From assembly GCF_004114915.1 (NCBI RefSeq), contig NZ_CP022219.1, positions 3,316,501-3,380,500 on the forward strand: a stretch of DNA of 64,000 nucleotides. Reading direction: 5' to 3'. The position numbers were made by a program, and so were the translations under genes. Shown here one piece after another: positions 16,042 to 24,750 of this stretch. Each line of letters begins with the position of its first letter. The first letter of the stretch is position 1. The DNA comes from Bradyrhizobium guangxiense (GTDB taxonomy: Bacteria > Pseudomonadota > Alphaproteobacteria > Rhizobiales > Xanthobacteraceae). Below the pieces are notes generated by a model that saw nothing but the letters and a program-made list of their open reading frames with translations, was not told the DNA's origin and did no database searches.

Positions 16042-18369
16042 TTATTTTCTGGTTTGGTCGATCCATTCCACGATCTGCTCCGGTGAGACCGGATGCATTG
16101 TGACGAAGGGCGCCGTTGGCCCGAGCGCATCTTGAATGGCCGAGATCACGCAGGCCGCCGCGGGTATCGTGCCGCCCTCGCCGGCGCCCTTGGCCCCGAT
16201 CGGATTGCGCGGCGACGGCGTCTCGATGTGATGGATCTCAATATCGGGCATCTCGGCGGCGCCCGGCAGAAGGTAATCCGCAAAGGTCGCGGTCAACGGC
16301 TGTCCCGCCTCGTCGTGCCGCATATGCTCGAACAAGGCGTTGCCGATGCCGTGCACGACCCCGCCCCTGATCTGGCCATCGACGATCATCGGATTGATCA
16401 ATCGTCCGCAATCATGCGCGACCACGTAGCGGGTGATCCGGCAATCACCGGTTTCAGGATCGATTTCGACTTCGCAGGCCTGGGACCCATAGGCGAAGGC
16501 GAGCTGGTTCGCCTCGAAATAACCGGTCGCGGCCAGGTCCGGCTCGACGCCGGCAGGGATCGGCACACCGGCGGAGCCGGACAGAATCCGTGCGATGGTC
16601 GATAACGCCACGTTCATGTCGGGCACGCCGACCACGCGAACCTGCCCGTTCTCGAGCTCCAGATCGTGCTCACCCGCTTCCAACATGTGCGCGGCGATCT
16701 TGATCGCCTTGTCGCGTACCTTGCGGGCAGCGATCTCGACCGAGGACCCCGCTGTGACGGCGACACGGCTTGCAATCGTGGAGATTCCGAGCGGAAAGAC
16801 GCGGCTATCGGCGGCCTTGACGGTCACCTGGGATAGATCGACGCCGAGCGCATCGGCGGCGATCTGGGCCAGCGTCGTCGCGTGCCCCTGGCCCTGGCTC
16901 GCAGCACCCGTCGTGACCACGACCTTACCGGCCGGCGTGACGCGGACCGAGGCGCCCTCGAACGGTCCAAGGCCGGTATCCTCGACGCAGGACGCAAGAC
17001 CAAATCCAAGCAAACGCCCGCGAGCCGCGGCCTCGGCGCGCCGCCGCGCAAATCCGGCGGCGTCGATCTTCTCGAGCACCAGCGACAACGCCTTCGCATA
17101 ATCTCCGCTGTCATAGGCCACCGGTGAGCCGTCACGCATCTTTCCGCCCGTGACATAGGGCATCTGCTCGGCGCGGACAAAACTGCGGCGGCGAACCTCC
17201 TCGCGCGGCAGATTCAAACGTCGGGCGATGGTATCGGCAAGGCGCTCGAGCACGAAGGCGGCGTTGGGGCGGCCCGCGCCGCGCACAGGCGACGTCGGCA
17301 CCAGATTGGTCAGCACGACGTCGATCGACAGATCGAACGCCGCCAAGGCATAAGGGCCCGGAAAGGACGCCAGCGCGGTGGCGGGCAGAATGAGGCCATA
17401 AGGCGCATAGGCGCCGTTGTCGTGAATGCAGCGTCCGCGCACGCCCAGCATGCGGCCAGCCGCATCGCAGGCGACCTCCAGCGACCAAAACTGGTCGCGC
17501 TGCTGGGTGGTCGCAAGGAAGTGCTCTTGCCGGTCCTCGATCCACTTGACCGGATGGCCGCAGGCGAGCGCGGCAAGCGCGACGGCGAATTCTTCCGGAT
17601 AGACATTGGCCTTGGGGCCGAATCCGCCGCCGACATCCGGCGCCGTGACGCGAATATCGGCTTCATCGCGCCCGAGATACGTCGCCAGATGCCGCCGCAC
17701 CATGTAGGGCGATTGTGAAGACGTCCAGAGCGACAACTCGCCCGATCGCGGCTCCGGCGCCGCGACAACGCCGCGACATTCCATGGAGTGGCAGCCTCCG
17801 CGATGGATTTCGAACGTTTCGCTGAACCGATGCGCTGCGGCGGCGAAGACCGCGTCGACATCGCCATGGGACCCGCGCAGCGTGGCGATCACGTTGCTGT
17901 CCCGGCCCGAATGGGCCCGCGGCGCGCCGGCGGCAACGCCTTGGCGCGCATCTGCGACGACCGGAAGATGCTCGATGTCGAGCTCGATCGCGCCCAGCGC
18001 GTCCTCGGCCTCGGCGCGGCTGTCGGCGAGAACCATCGCGATCGCCTCACCGACATAGCAGACCTCGTCACTCGCAAGCGGGCTGCAGGTGATTGGGGTC
18101 TTTAACAGTGGATGAGGCGCCATTGCCGGCATGGGCCGGGCGCCAAAACCGCCCAGATCGGCCATCGTATAGACCGCACGCACGCCCGGCATCGACAACG
18201 CAGCCGTCGCATCAACACGTCGAATGCGGCCGTGCGCAACCGACGAACGCAGGAAGGCGGCATGAAGCATGCCGGGCAGGACGATGTCGTCGACATAGGT
18301 CCCCTTGCCTGTGAGAAGCCGGGGATCTTCGAGACGCGGAACGGCGGCACCGAAATAGCGTGTGCTCAT
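16042..18369 (-). CDS. Molybdenum hydroxylase large subunit (xanthine dehydrogenase/CoxL family)
   Basis: A 775-residue molybdopterin-cytosine-dinucleotide subunit. The N-terminal Ald_Xan_dh_C region (LEDPRLLTGKGTYVDD) is followed by Mo-binding domains with QSPYMVRRHLATYL, the GGFGPKANVYPE motif, VRGAGRPNAAF at the active loop, and the catalytic Glu in KGAGEGGTIP near residue 725. The active loop lacks the AYRCSFR sequence of true CO dehydrogenase, so CO oxidation is unlikely; it should hydroxylate an aldehyde or an aromatic or N-heterocyclic ring. It is cotranscribed with its iron-sulfur and FAD subunits and an MFS importer. Substrate unknown. Confidence 0.9.
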   Translation of the reverse strand: MSTRYFGAAVPRLEDPRLLTGKGTYVDDIVLPGMLHAAFLRSSVAHGRIRRVDATAALSMPGVRAVYTMADLGGFGARPMPAMAPHPLLKTPITCSPLASDEVCYVGEAIAMVLADSRAEAEDALGAIELDIEHLPVVADARQGVAAGAPRAHSGRDSNVIATLRGSHGDVDAVFAAAAHRFSETFEIHRGGCHSMECRGVVAAPEPRSGELSLWTSSQSPYMVRRHLATYLGRDEADIRVTAPDVGGGFGPKANVYPEEFAVALAALACGHPVKWIEDRQEHFLATTQQRDQFWSLEVACDAAGRMLGVRGRCIHDNGAYAPYGLILPATALASFPGPYALAAFDLSIDVVLTNLVPTSPVRGAGRPNAAFVLERLADTIARRLNLPREEVRRRSFVRAEQMPYVTGGKMRDGSPVAYDSGDYAKALSLVLEKIDAAGFARRRAEAAARGRLLGFGLASCVEDTGLGPFEGASVRVTPAGKVVVTTGAASQGQGHATTLAQIAADALGVDLSQVTVKAADSRVFPLGISTIASRVAVTAGSSVEIAARKVRDKAIKIAAHMLEAGEHDLELENGQVRVVGVPDMNVALSTIARILSGSAGVPIPAGVEPDLAATGYFEANQLAFAYGSQACEVEIDPETGDCRITRYVVAHDCGRLINPMIVDGQIRGGVVHGIGNALFEHMRHDEAGQPLTATFADYLLPGAAEMPDIEIHHIETPSPRNPIGAKGAGEGGTIPAAACVISAIQDALGPTAPFVTMHPVSPEQIVEWIDQTRK

Positions 18370-18845
18370 CGCGTCCCCCTGCGCGCTTCGGCTGCATCAA
18401 GCGCCGCATCGACGATGGCCTGGTAACCGGTGCAGCGACAGAGATTGCCCGACAGCACGTCCCTGATCTGCTCGCGCGTCGGCGCAGCTTCGACGCGCAG
18501 AAGGGCCTCGATCGTCATCAGCATGCCCGGCGTGCAGAAGCCACATTGCAGCGCGTGACGATCGCGGAAGGCCAGCTGCAGTTCCGATAGTGCCTCCGGC
18601 GTTCCCAGACTCTCGACGGTTTCCACCTTCGCGCCATCGGCTTGAACGGCGAGCATCAGACAGGCGCGCGCGGGCCGCCCATCCACGATGACCGTGCAGG
18701 CGCCGCACACGCCATGTTCGCAGCCGAGATGCGTACCGGTGAGGGCGAGGGTCTGGCGAAGAAAATCGGCCAGGTTGACACGGGCCTCGACCTCGGCTTC
18801 GACGGCTCGACCGTTGACGGTCAGGTTGATCTTGCGGGCGCTCAT
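18366..18845 (-). CDS. Molybdenum hydroxylase [2Fe-2S] subunit (CoxS-like)
   Basis: A 159-residue small subunit with two iron-sulfur clusters. The plant-ferredoxin-like cluster is bound by Cys in LGCEHGVCGACTV, plus a further Cys in RACLML. The second cluster is bound by CGFCTPGML and the CRCTGY motif at the C-terminus. It transfers electrons from the Mo site to the FAD subunit. It overlaps both neighbouring genes by 4 nt, so the M, S and L subunits are made in a fixed ratio. Confidence 0.95.
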   Translation of the reverse strand: MSARKINLTVNGRAVEAEVEARVNLADFLRQTLALTGTHLGCEHGVCGACTVIVDGRPARACLMLAVQADGAKVETVESLGTPEALSELQLAFRDRHALQCGFCTPGMLMTIEALLRVEAAPTREQIRDVLSGNLCRCTGYQAIVDAALDAAEARRGTR

Positions 18846-19711
18846 CGCTTTGCCACCCCCATGCGCGAGGCTTCGGTGAGCGCGCGTCGGATCACGACGC
18901 CGGCGAGATGTCGCCGATAGGCGGCGGAGACATGCACGTCGGCCATCGCATCGAGCGCGCTCGCCAGGGCGGCGACTTCGGCCAGCAGTGCTTCGCTGAA
19001 TGTCTGCCCCACCAGCATCCGCTCGGCTTCAACCAACCTGACCGGCGCGGGCTCGACACCGAACACGACAATCGCAGCGCGCCGGATGCGTGCATCTTCG
19101 GCAAAATCGAGCAGCGCGCCCGCACCGGCGATGGCGAAATCGCCGCGCCTGCGCGCGTATTCACTGAAACCATAGCCATGTCCGGCCGGCCAGCGGCGCA
19201 GCCTAATGGACTGCAGATATTCCCGTTCTCCCAGCGCGGATTCGAGATAGCCCTTGAACCAGTCGGCGACCTTCACGACGCGTGCGCCGTTCGGACCCGC
19301 GACGTCGAACTCGGCGTCGAACAGCGCGCAGAGGGCCGGCAATTCCGCGGCCGGATCCAGATGGCAGCAGCTTCCTCCGATCGTGCCGCGTGAACGGGTC
19401 TGGAAGTGACCAACATGGGCCAGCGCCCGGCGAATGATAGGTGCCGTTGCGGCAAGGTCCGGGGATGCCTGCAGATCGCATTGCCGCGTCATGGCCCCGA
19501 GCACGACGTCATCGGCGGAAACACGAATGCCGGCAAGATCTGGAATGCGGTTGATGTCGATCAGGTGGTCTGGGGCGACCACACGGAAATTCAACATCGG
19601 CACCAGCGACTGACCACCCGCCAGCAGCTTGGCGTTCTCGAGCTCTGCGAGCAAGCCGACCAGATCATCGCGACTGCGCGGATCGTGATAGGTGAAAGGA
19701 GGCGCTTTCAT
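18842..19711 (-). CDS. Molybdenum hydroxylase FAD-binding subunit (CoxM-like)
   Basis: A 289-residue subunit of the FAD_binding_5 type. The flavin-binding loops are clear: LLAGGQSLVPMLNFR near residue 31 and RGTIGGSCCHLDPAAELPA near 110, the latter equivalent to the TIGG loop. The C-terminal CO_deh_flav_C region follows. It is the first structural gene of the operon, starting 9 nt after the GntR regulator stop. Confidence 0.9.
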   Translation of the reverse strand: MKAPPFTYHDPRSRDDLVGLLAELENAKLLAGGQSLVPMLNFRVVAPDHLIDINRIPDLAGIRVSADDVVLGAMTRQCDLQASPDLAATAPIIRRALAHVGHFQTRSRGTIGGSCCHLDPAAELPALCALFDAEFDVAGPNGARVVKVADWFKGYLESALGEREYLQSIRLRRWPAGHGYGFSEYARRRGDFAIAGAGALLDFAEDARIRRAAIVVFGVEPAPVRLVEAERMLVGQTFSEALLAEVAALASALDAMADVHVSAAYRRHLAGVVIRRALTEASRMGVAKR

Positions 19712-19720
19712 CGCTGCTCC

Positions 19721-20398
19721 CTAGGGCACGATGGGCGAGCGCGAGAGCGCCGACAACACACGCTTGCGCGCACGGCCCGCATGGCGCGCCAGAATGCGCC
19801 CTGCCCGCTTGCCATCGCGCGCCTGCAGCGCCGTAATGATCTCGCAATGCTCGGCGATCAGCGCCTCCTGCTGGCCTCCGCCCCCGCCGCTGCTGATGCT
19901 GACGATGACGAGACGGTCGAACTGCTCGATCAGGTCGATGGCCGCCTCTCGCATCCGCTGGTTCGTGCACAGACCCGCGATCGCCAGATGAAATTCGCGG
20001 TTGTATTGCACGAATGTCGGCTCGGCGTCCGAAGTCCCCGCAGCGAACCCGCTCATGGAGCGGAAGCGCTCCAGGCCCCGCAGGGCCTCGTCGGTAGCCT
20101 CTGATGCCACGCTCGCCGCGCAAGCAGGTTCGAGGATGGCACGGAATTCGAACAGATCGCGCGCGTCCGCAATCGAGATCGGCGCGGCCCGATAGCCCTT
20201 GCGCGGGCTGATGACCACGAGCCCCTCGGCCTCCAGCCGCAGCAACGCGTCCCGGACCGGCGAACGGGACACCGCGAAACGCTCCGCGATCTCAGCGTCC
20301 TTGATCTCGGCGCCGGGGCGGATAGCGCAACTCAACAGCTCCCGGCGAAGAACGCCGTAGATGTCGGAGCGCATCAGGTGGTAAGGAATTTCGTTCAT
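19721..20398 (-). CDS. GntR-family regulator (FCD subfamily) of the hydroxylase operon
   Basis: A 225-residue regulator. The N-terminal winged helix (RRELLSCAIRPGAEIKDAEIAERFAVSRSPVRDALLRLEAEGLV, positions about 15-60) has the GntR pattern. The C-terminal FCD domain has the metal-ligand style D..., H... residues (EFRAILEPACAA, then EFHLAIAGL and AEHCEIITAL). It is the first gene of the coxMSL-MFS unit. A perfect CTGAAA-N4-TTTCAG palindrome lies 40 bp upstream of its start, so autoregulation is likely. Confidence 0.85.
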   Translation of the reverse strand: MNEIPYHLMRSDIYGVLRRELLSCAIRPGAEIKDAEIAERFAVSRSPVRDALLRLEAEGLVVISPRKGYRAAPISIADARDLFEFRAILEPACAASVASEATDEALRGLERFRSMSGFAAGTSDAEPTFVQYNREFHLAIAGLCTNQRMREAAIDLIEQFDRLVIVSISSGGGGGQQEALIAEHCEIITALQARDGKRAGRILARHAGRARKRVLSALSRSPIVP

Positions 20399-20437
20399 CT
20401 GATATATTATAAGCGGCTCGCCCTTCTTGGCAAGCCA

Positions 20438-20453
20438 CTGAAATTACTTTCAG
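20438..20453. promoter_or_regulatory. Candidate operator between gntR and the alpha/beta hydrolase gene
   Basis: CTGAAA-TTAC-TTTCAG is a perfect 6-bp inverted repeat with a 4-bp spacer. It sits in the 129-bp space between the divergent gntR (start 20398) and hydrolase (start 20528) genes, so one regulator could control both. Confidence 0.5.
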
Positions 20454-20527
20454 TCTGCTGCCGAATGGGCTAGATCGTGGGCAACGTTTGCCCGTTGTTA
20501 TCTTCCATAATATTCCAGGAGTTGCAC

Positions 20528-21310
20528 GTGAAGCCCAAGCCAGTCATCTTCGCGGCAGGTCGCCTGACGGCGGTTCAGGCCGGTTCGGGCCCCGATCTGC
20601 TGGTTATTCATTCGCTTCTGGCTGACCGAACCGCCTTTGATCCCGTCCTGCCCTGGCTCACGCAGCGTTTTCGCGTCACCCTCCTGAACCTGCCCGGCTT
20701 CCACGGCTCTGCCTGCATCCCCGCGGGAATCGAGGGCTACGCTGATCATCTCGCCCAGGTCTTCACGCCACAGGGCTTGTCCGAACAGACCGTGGTGGTC
20801 GGCAACGGGTTCGGCGGCACGGTTGCGGTCGCGATGGCGCTGCGGCACGGCGACAAGTTCGGCAAGCTCATCCTCTCGGACGTCGCTGCCGGCTTTCCGC
20901 CGGAAGGCCGCAAGGCCTTCGAAGTGATGGCGGCCAAGGTGGAGAACGAAGGCATCGGTTCGGTTGCGACGATCTCGGCCAACCGCGTCTTCCACGAGGC
21001 CTATCTTTCTGCGCATCCCGGCGCCGTCGACGAGCGGCGCCGCGTATTGCTCGGCATCGATCCCCAGGGCTTCATCGCGGCTTGTCGCAGCTTGATGACT
21101 GCGGACCTGACGCCGCAACTCGGCGCGATCAGCAAACCCACCCGCGTCGTGTGCGGAGAGCTCGACGCCGCTACCCCGCCTTCCCTCTGCCGGCTGCTGG
21201 CGGAGAAGATCCCCGGCGCGTCCTATCGTGAATTGCCGGGATGCGGGCACTGCCCCCCGCTGGAGCAGCCGGAGGCGTTCATCCGCGCCATCGAAGATTT
21301 CCTGACCTGA
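20528..21310 (+). CDS. Alpha/beta-hydrolase fold protein with Gly at the nucleophile position
   Basis: A 260-residue protein. I place the start at GTG 20528 because AGGAG lies 6 nt upstream. The alpha/beta-hydrolase frame is clear: VIHSLLADRTAFDPVL at the oxyanion region, the nucleophile elbow, then CGELDAATPP with the acid, and GCGHCPPLEQPEAF with the His near residue 240. The elbow, however, reads VVVGNGFGGTVAV, so the expected Ser is Gly (GGG codon). It is divergent from the Mo-hydroxylase operon and may act on its product. Hydrolysis through a normal acyl-enzyme is doubtful; other chemistry or loss of activity is possible. Confidence 0.8.
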   Translation: MKPKPVIFAAGRLTAVQAGSGPDLLVIHSLLADRTAFDPVLPWLTQRFRVTLLNLPGFHGSACIPAGIEGYADHLAQVFTPQGLSEQTVVVGNGFGGTVAVAMALRHGDKFGKLILSDVAAGFPPEGRKAFEVMAAKVENEGIGSVATISANRVFHEAYLSAHPGAVDERRRVLLGIDPQGFIAACRSLMTADLTPQLGAISKPTRVVCGELDAATPPSLCRLLAEKIPGASYRELPGCGHCPPLEQPEAFIRAIEDFLT

Positions 21311-21331
21311 TACGCTTGCTGCATCGCCGGC

Positions 21332-22222
21332 CTAAGCCGGCACCTGCGCACGGTACCAATCGAGGATCTCGGCCCCGGTCCACATCACGACGCCGTCGTG
21401 GCCGAGAATGTAGTCGTAAAGCATCTCGAGATATTTGATCCGGTGCGGCACACCCGTCAGATAGGGGTGGATGGAAATGGCCATGACGCGCGGCGCCTTG
21501 GCGCCATCGAGATAAAGCCGGTCGAATTGATCCCGGCCACGGCGCAGGATTTCGTCCGAGGGCTGCTGCTGGACCGCGCTTATGACGACGTCATTGATTT
21601 CGACCGTATAGGGAACGGAGATGATGTCGCCGTGGCGCGTCTTCAGGGGGACCGGCTGCTCGTCCAGCACCCAATCGGCGACATATTCGATGCCGGCTTC
21701 GGCGAGCAGATCGAGCGTCTCGTCGGTCTCGGTGAGTCCAGGGCTTTCCCAGCCGCGGGGCGGCCTGCCGGTGAATTTCGTGATCGCCGCGATCGTGTCG
21801 GCGATCGCCGCCTTCTGGTCCTCGACCTTGTGCATCGGCTTCTGCACGAAGCCGTGACCCATGAAATCCCATCCCGCGTCCCGCGCCGCCTCGCAAGCTT
21901 CGGGATAAAGCTCGCAGACGGAGCCGTTGAGCGCAAACGTCGCCTTCAGATTCCGGCTGCCCAGCGCGTCCAGGAAACGCCAGAAGCCGACACGCATCCC
22001 ATATTCGTGCCAGGCCCAGTTGGGGACGTCGGGCAGCAGCGGCTGTCCCATCGGCGGCGGCAGCACTGCGCGAGGCATCGCGCCGTTCGGACTCCAGTTC
22101 TCGACATTGACGATGGTCCACACCGCCACCCGCGCATCGTTGGGGAGCTTTAGCGGCGGCCTGCGATGAATCGGGACATAGGGCAGCCGATTGCGGAGGC
22201 TGTTGCCGACGGGCTCTGACAT
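21332..22222 (-). CDS. Polysaccharide-deacetylase-fold hydrolase, PuuE/cyclic imidase-like (copy 1)
   Basis: A 296-residue protein of the NodB/PuuE-like barrel group, without a signal peptide, so cytoplasmic. Characteristic segments are ARVAVWTIVNVENW, PNWAWHEYGMRVGFWR, FMGHGFVQKPMHK, PRGWESPGLTET and AISIHPYLTGVPHR; these His residues are candidate metal ligands. In this subgroup the fold hydrolyses C-N bonds of cyclic amides or ureides (allantoinase PuuE, cyclic imide hydrolase) rather than sugars. It is the last gene of the operon that starts at 30153, and a paralogue of 27872-28774. Confidence 0.8.
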   Translation of the reverse strand: MSEPVGNSLRNRLPYVPIHRRPPLKLPNDARVAVWTIVNVENWSPNGAMPRAVLPPPMGQPLLPDVPNWAWHEYGMRVGFWRFLDALGSRNLKATFALNGSVCELYPEACEAARDAGWDFMGHGFVQKPMHKVEDQKAAIADTIAAITKFTGRPPRGWESPGLTETDETLDLLAEAGIEYVADWVLDEQPVPLKTRHGDIISVPYTVEINDVVISAVQQQPSDEILRRGRDQFDRLYLDGAKAPRVMAISIHPYLTGVPHRIKYLEMLYDYILGHDGVVMWTGAEILDWYRAQVPA

Positions 22223-22235
22223 CTCTTCCTCCCTC

Positions 22236-23225
22236 TTAACCTTCGCACAGCAGCTTCAGCGCCGTGCCGCAGCAGATGCACTGACGCTCAAACGGGGTGA
22301 TCGCCGGCACCGCCTCGATCGTCGCACCTGGGTCGACGTCGGCCATGTCGAAGGGCGCATCGGTTCCGATGCAGACGTGATCTGCGCCGACGAGATCGAT
22401 CAGGTAACGCAGCGCCTTCGGCTCGAAAACCAGGCTGTCGAAATAGATCCGCTTGAGCAGGTCCTTGGGCGAGGATTTGCTGATGCCATTGGCTTCGCTG
22501 CGCACCGCGTGTCCGTGCACGAGCCGTCCGATCTGGTAAGGCGCGAAGCCGCCGCCATGCGCCAGGACGAGCTTCAGGTCGGGCAGTTCATCGAGCCGGC
22601 CGGAGAACATGAGATTGGCCAGCATCACCGTGGTGTCCAGCGGGTTGCCGATCAGATTGGTGAGATAGTAGTTCTCGAGCCCGCTCTTGGCGCCAACATA
22701 ATAGGGATGCGCAAAGACGAAGACGTTGAGCTCGCTGGCGCGGCGCAGCAGCGGACGAAAACGCTCCTCGGCGAGCTGCGCGCCCTCGATCGAGGTGCCG
22801 ATCTCCACGGCCTTGAACTCGTAGGCACGAACGACGCGCTCGAGCTCGGCGACGGCGGCATCCGGATGCTGCATCGGCACAGTCGCCATCCCCCGCAATC
22901 GGGCGGGCTTGACGCCGACCATGTCCGCCACGCCATCATTGACCAGGCCGGCGACTTCGAGCGCCAGATCGGCATCGGCCCAATAATAGAACATCGGCGG
23001 GGCCGGCGAGATCACGGACATGTCGATGCCCTTGCGGTCCATGGCAGCAAGCTTAGCCTCGGTCTGGCGAAACTCCTCGAACAAGGGATAGACGTAGCCC
23101 TGGTCATGAATGATCTTCCGCGCAGGCCCTTCGCCTTCGACGCGCGCGCGGAAGCGCTTGGGATCGGCGGCGATGGCGCTGACGATGCGGTCCGGAATCA
23201 CGTGGCTGTGGATATCGATCTTCAT
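22236..23225 (-). CDS. Amidohydrolase family 2 protein (ACMSD-like)
   Basis: A 329-residue TIM-barrel metal hydrolase or decarboxylase. The N-terminal metal motif HSH (MKIDIHSHVIPD), the middle VLAHGGGFAPYQIGR and the C-terminal Asp in IGTDAPFDM match the aminocarboxymuconate-semialdehyde decarboxylase group. Members decarboxylate or hydrolyse ring-derived acids. It sits between the ABC ATPases and the terminal deacetylase-fold gene, with an 11-nt gap on the ATPase side, in the same operon. Confidence 0.85.
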   Translation of the reverse strand: MKIDIHSHVIPDRIVSAIAADPKRFRARVEGEGPARKIIHDQGYVYPLFEEFRQTEAKLAAMDRKGIDMSVISPAPPMFYYWADADLALEVAGLVNDGVADMVGVKPARLRGMATVPMQHPDAAVAELERVVRAYEFKAVEIGTSIEGAQLAEERFRPLLRRASELNVFVFAHPYYVGAKSGLENYYLTNLIGNPLDTTVMLANLMFSGRLDELPDLKLVLAHGGGFAPYQIGRLVHGHAVRSEANGISKSSPKDLLKRIYFDSLVFEPKALRYLIDLVGADHVCIGTDAPFDMADVDPGATIEAVPAITPFERQCICCGTALKLLCEG

Positions 23226-23236
23226 GCAGTCGGGCC

Positions 23237-23933
23237 TCAGTGCACGCCGAGGAAGCGTATGAGCGATTGTGGGTTATCGACCAGAGCCGACGCATCCGCC
23301 TCGTGGACGATCTTGCCGGTCTCGATGACATAGACGCGGTCTGCGACCGCAAGCGCGCTGTAGAGGTTCTGCTCGACCAGCAGAATCGCCAGACCCGCCT
23401 CCTTCAGCCGCGCGATGATGCCTTCCAGATGCTGGACCATGACCGGCGCCAGTCCTTCGGAGGGCTCGTCCATCAGGATGAGCTCAGGGTCGATCATCAG
23501 CGCGCGCGCCACGGCCAGCATCTGTCGCTCGCCGCCGGAGAGCTGGTTGCCCCGGTGCTGGCGCCGCTCGGCCAGCCGCGGGAACAGCTCCATGACGCGA
23601 TCGACGGTCCAGCCGTTGTGCGCGCGGGCGGATTTAATCATGGTGAGATGTTCGGTCACTGTGAGCGACGGAAAGAGCCGCCGCCCCTGCGGAACCAGCG
23701 CGATCTTGCGCCCGGCGATCTCGTGCGATTTCATCCCGGTCAGGACCTCGCCCTTCCACGCGACGCTGCCCCGGCGCACCTGGGGCGCCGACAAGCCCAT
23801 CACCGAGCGGATCAGGCTGGTCTTGCCCATGCCGTTACGACCGAGCAGCGCGACAACCTCGCGGTCGCGCACCGTGAGCGAGGCGCCCTGCACCACATGG
23901 GCCTCGCCATAGAAGCTGTGAAGATCGCGGATC

Positions 23934-23941
<8 letters not shown>
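23237..23941 (-). CDS. livF: Branched-chain-type ABC transporter ATP-binding protein LivF
   Basis: A 234-residue ATPase, of the usual LivF length. Walker A is LGRNGMGKTSLIRS, the signature is LSGGERQMLAVARAL, Walker B is ELILMDEPSEGLAP, and the switch is in AILLVEQNL. The VEQN and EGLAP variants are characteristic of LivF. It overlaps livG by 8 nt. With LivGHMK it forms an importer of the hydrophobic amino acid uptake type, a class also used for aromatic acids and amides. Confidence 0.9.
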
Positions 23942-24692
<751 letters not shown>

Positions 24693-24719
24693 GCGCTTTC
24701 TCGTCGATTGGCAGAATGT

Positions 24720-24741
24720 GGCGGCCGGCAAGCCGGCCGCC
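24720..24741 (-). terminator. Stable intercistronic hairpin after the binding-protein gene
   Basis: GGCGGCCGGC and GCCGGCCGCC form a perfect 10-bp stem with a 2-nt loop, 10 nt beyond the stop of the binding-protein gene. There is no T-run, so full termination is unlikely. Such hairpins often protect the 3' end of the binding-protein message, raising its level over the membrane parts. Confidence 0.6.
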
Positions 24742-24750
24742 TTGATGGTC

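Noticed and set aside
16042..19711. Carbon monoxide dehydrogenase
   Set aside because: The large subunit lacks the AYRCSFR active loop of CO dehydrogenase and reads VRGAGR at the equivalent place, so I call it only a molybdenum hydroxylase.
21326..21341. GCCGGC-CTAA-GCCGGC as a terminator between convergent genes
   Set aside because: A perfect but short stem with no T-run, overlapping the stop codon of the minus-strand gene. Too weak to annotate as a terminator.
22191..23333. Long plus-strand frames across the liv operon and ring-hydrolase genes
   Set aside because: Antisense shadows of genes with recognisable active sites. No ribosome sites or domains.
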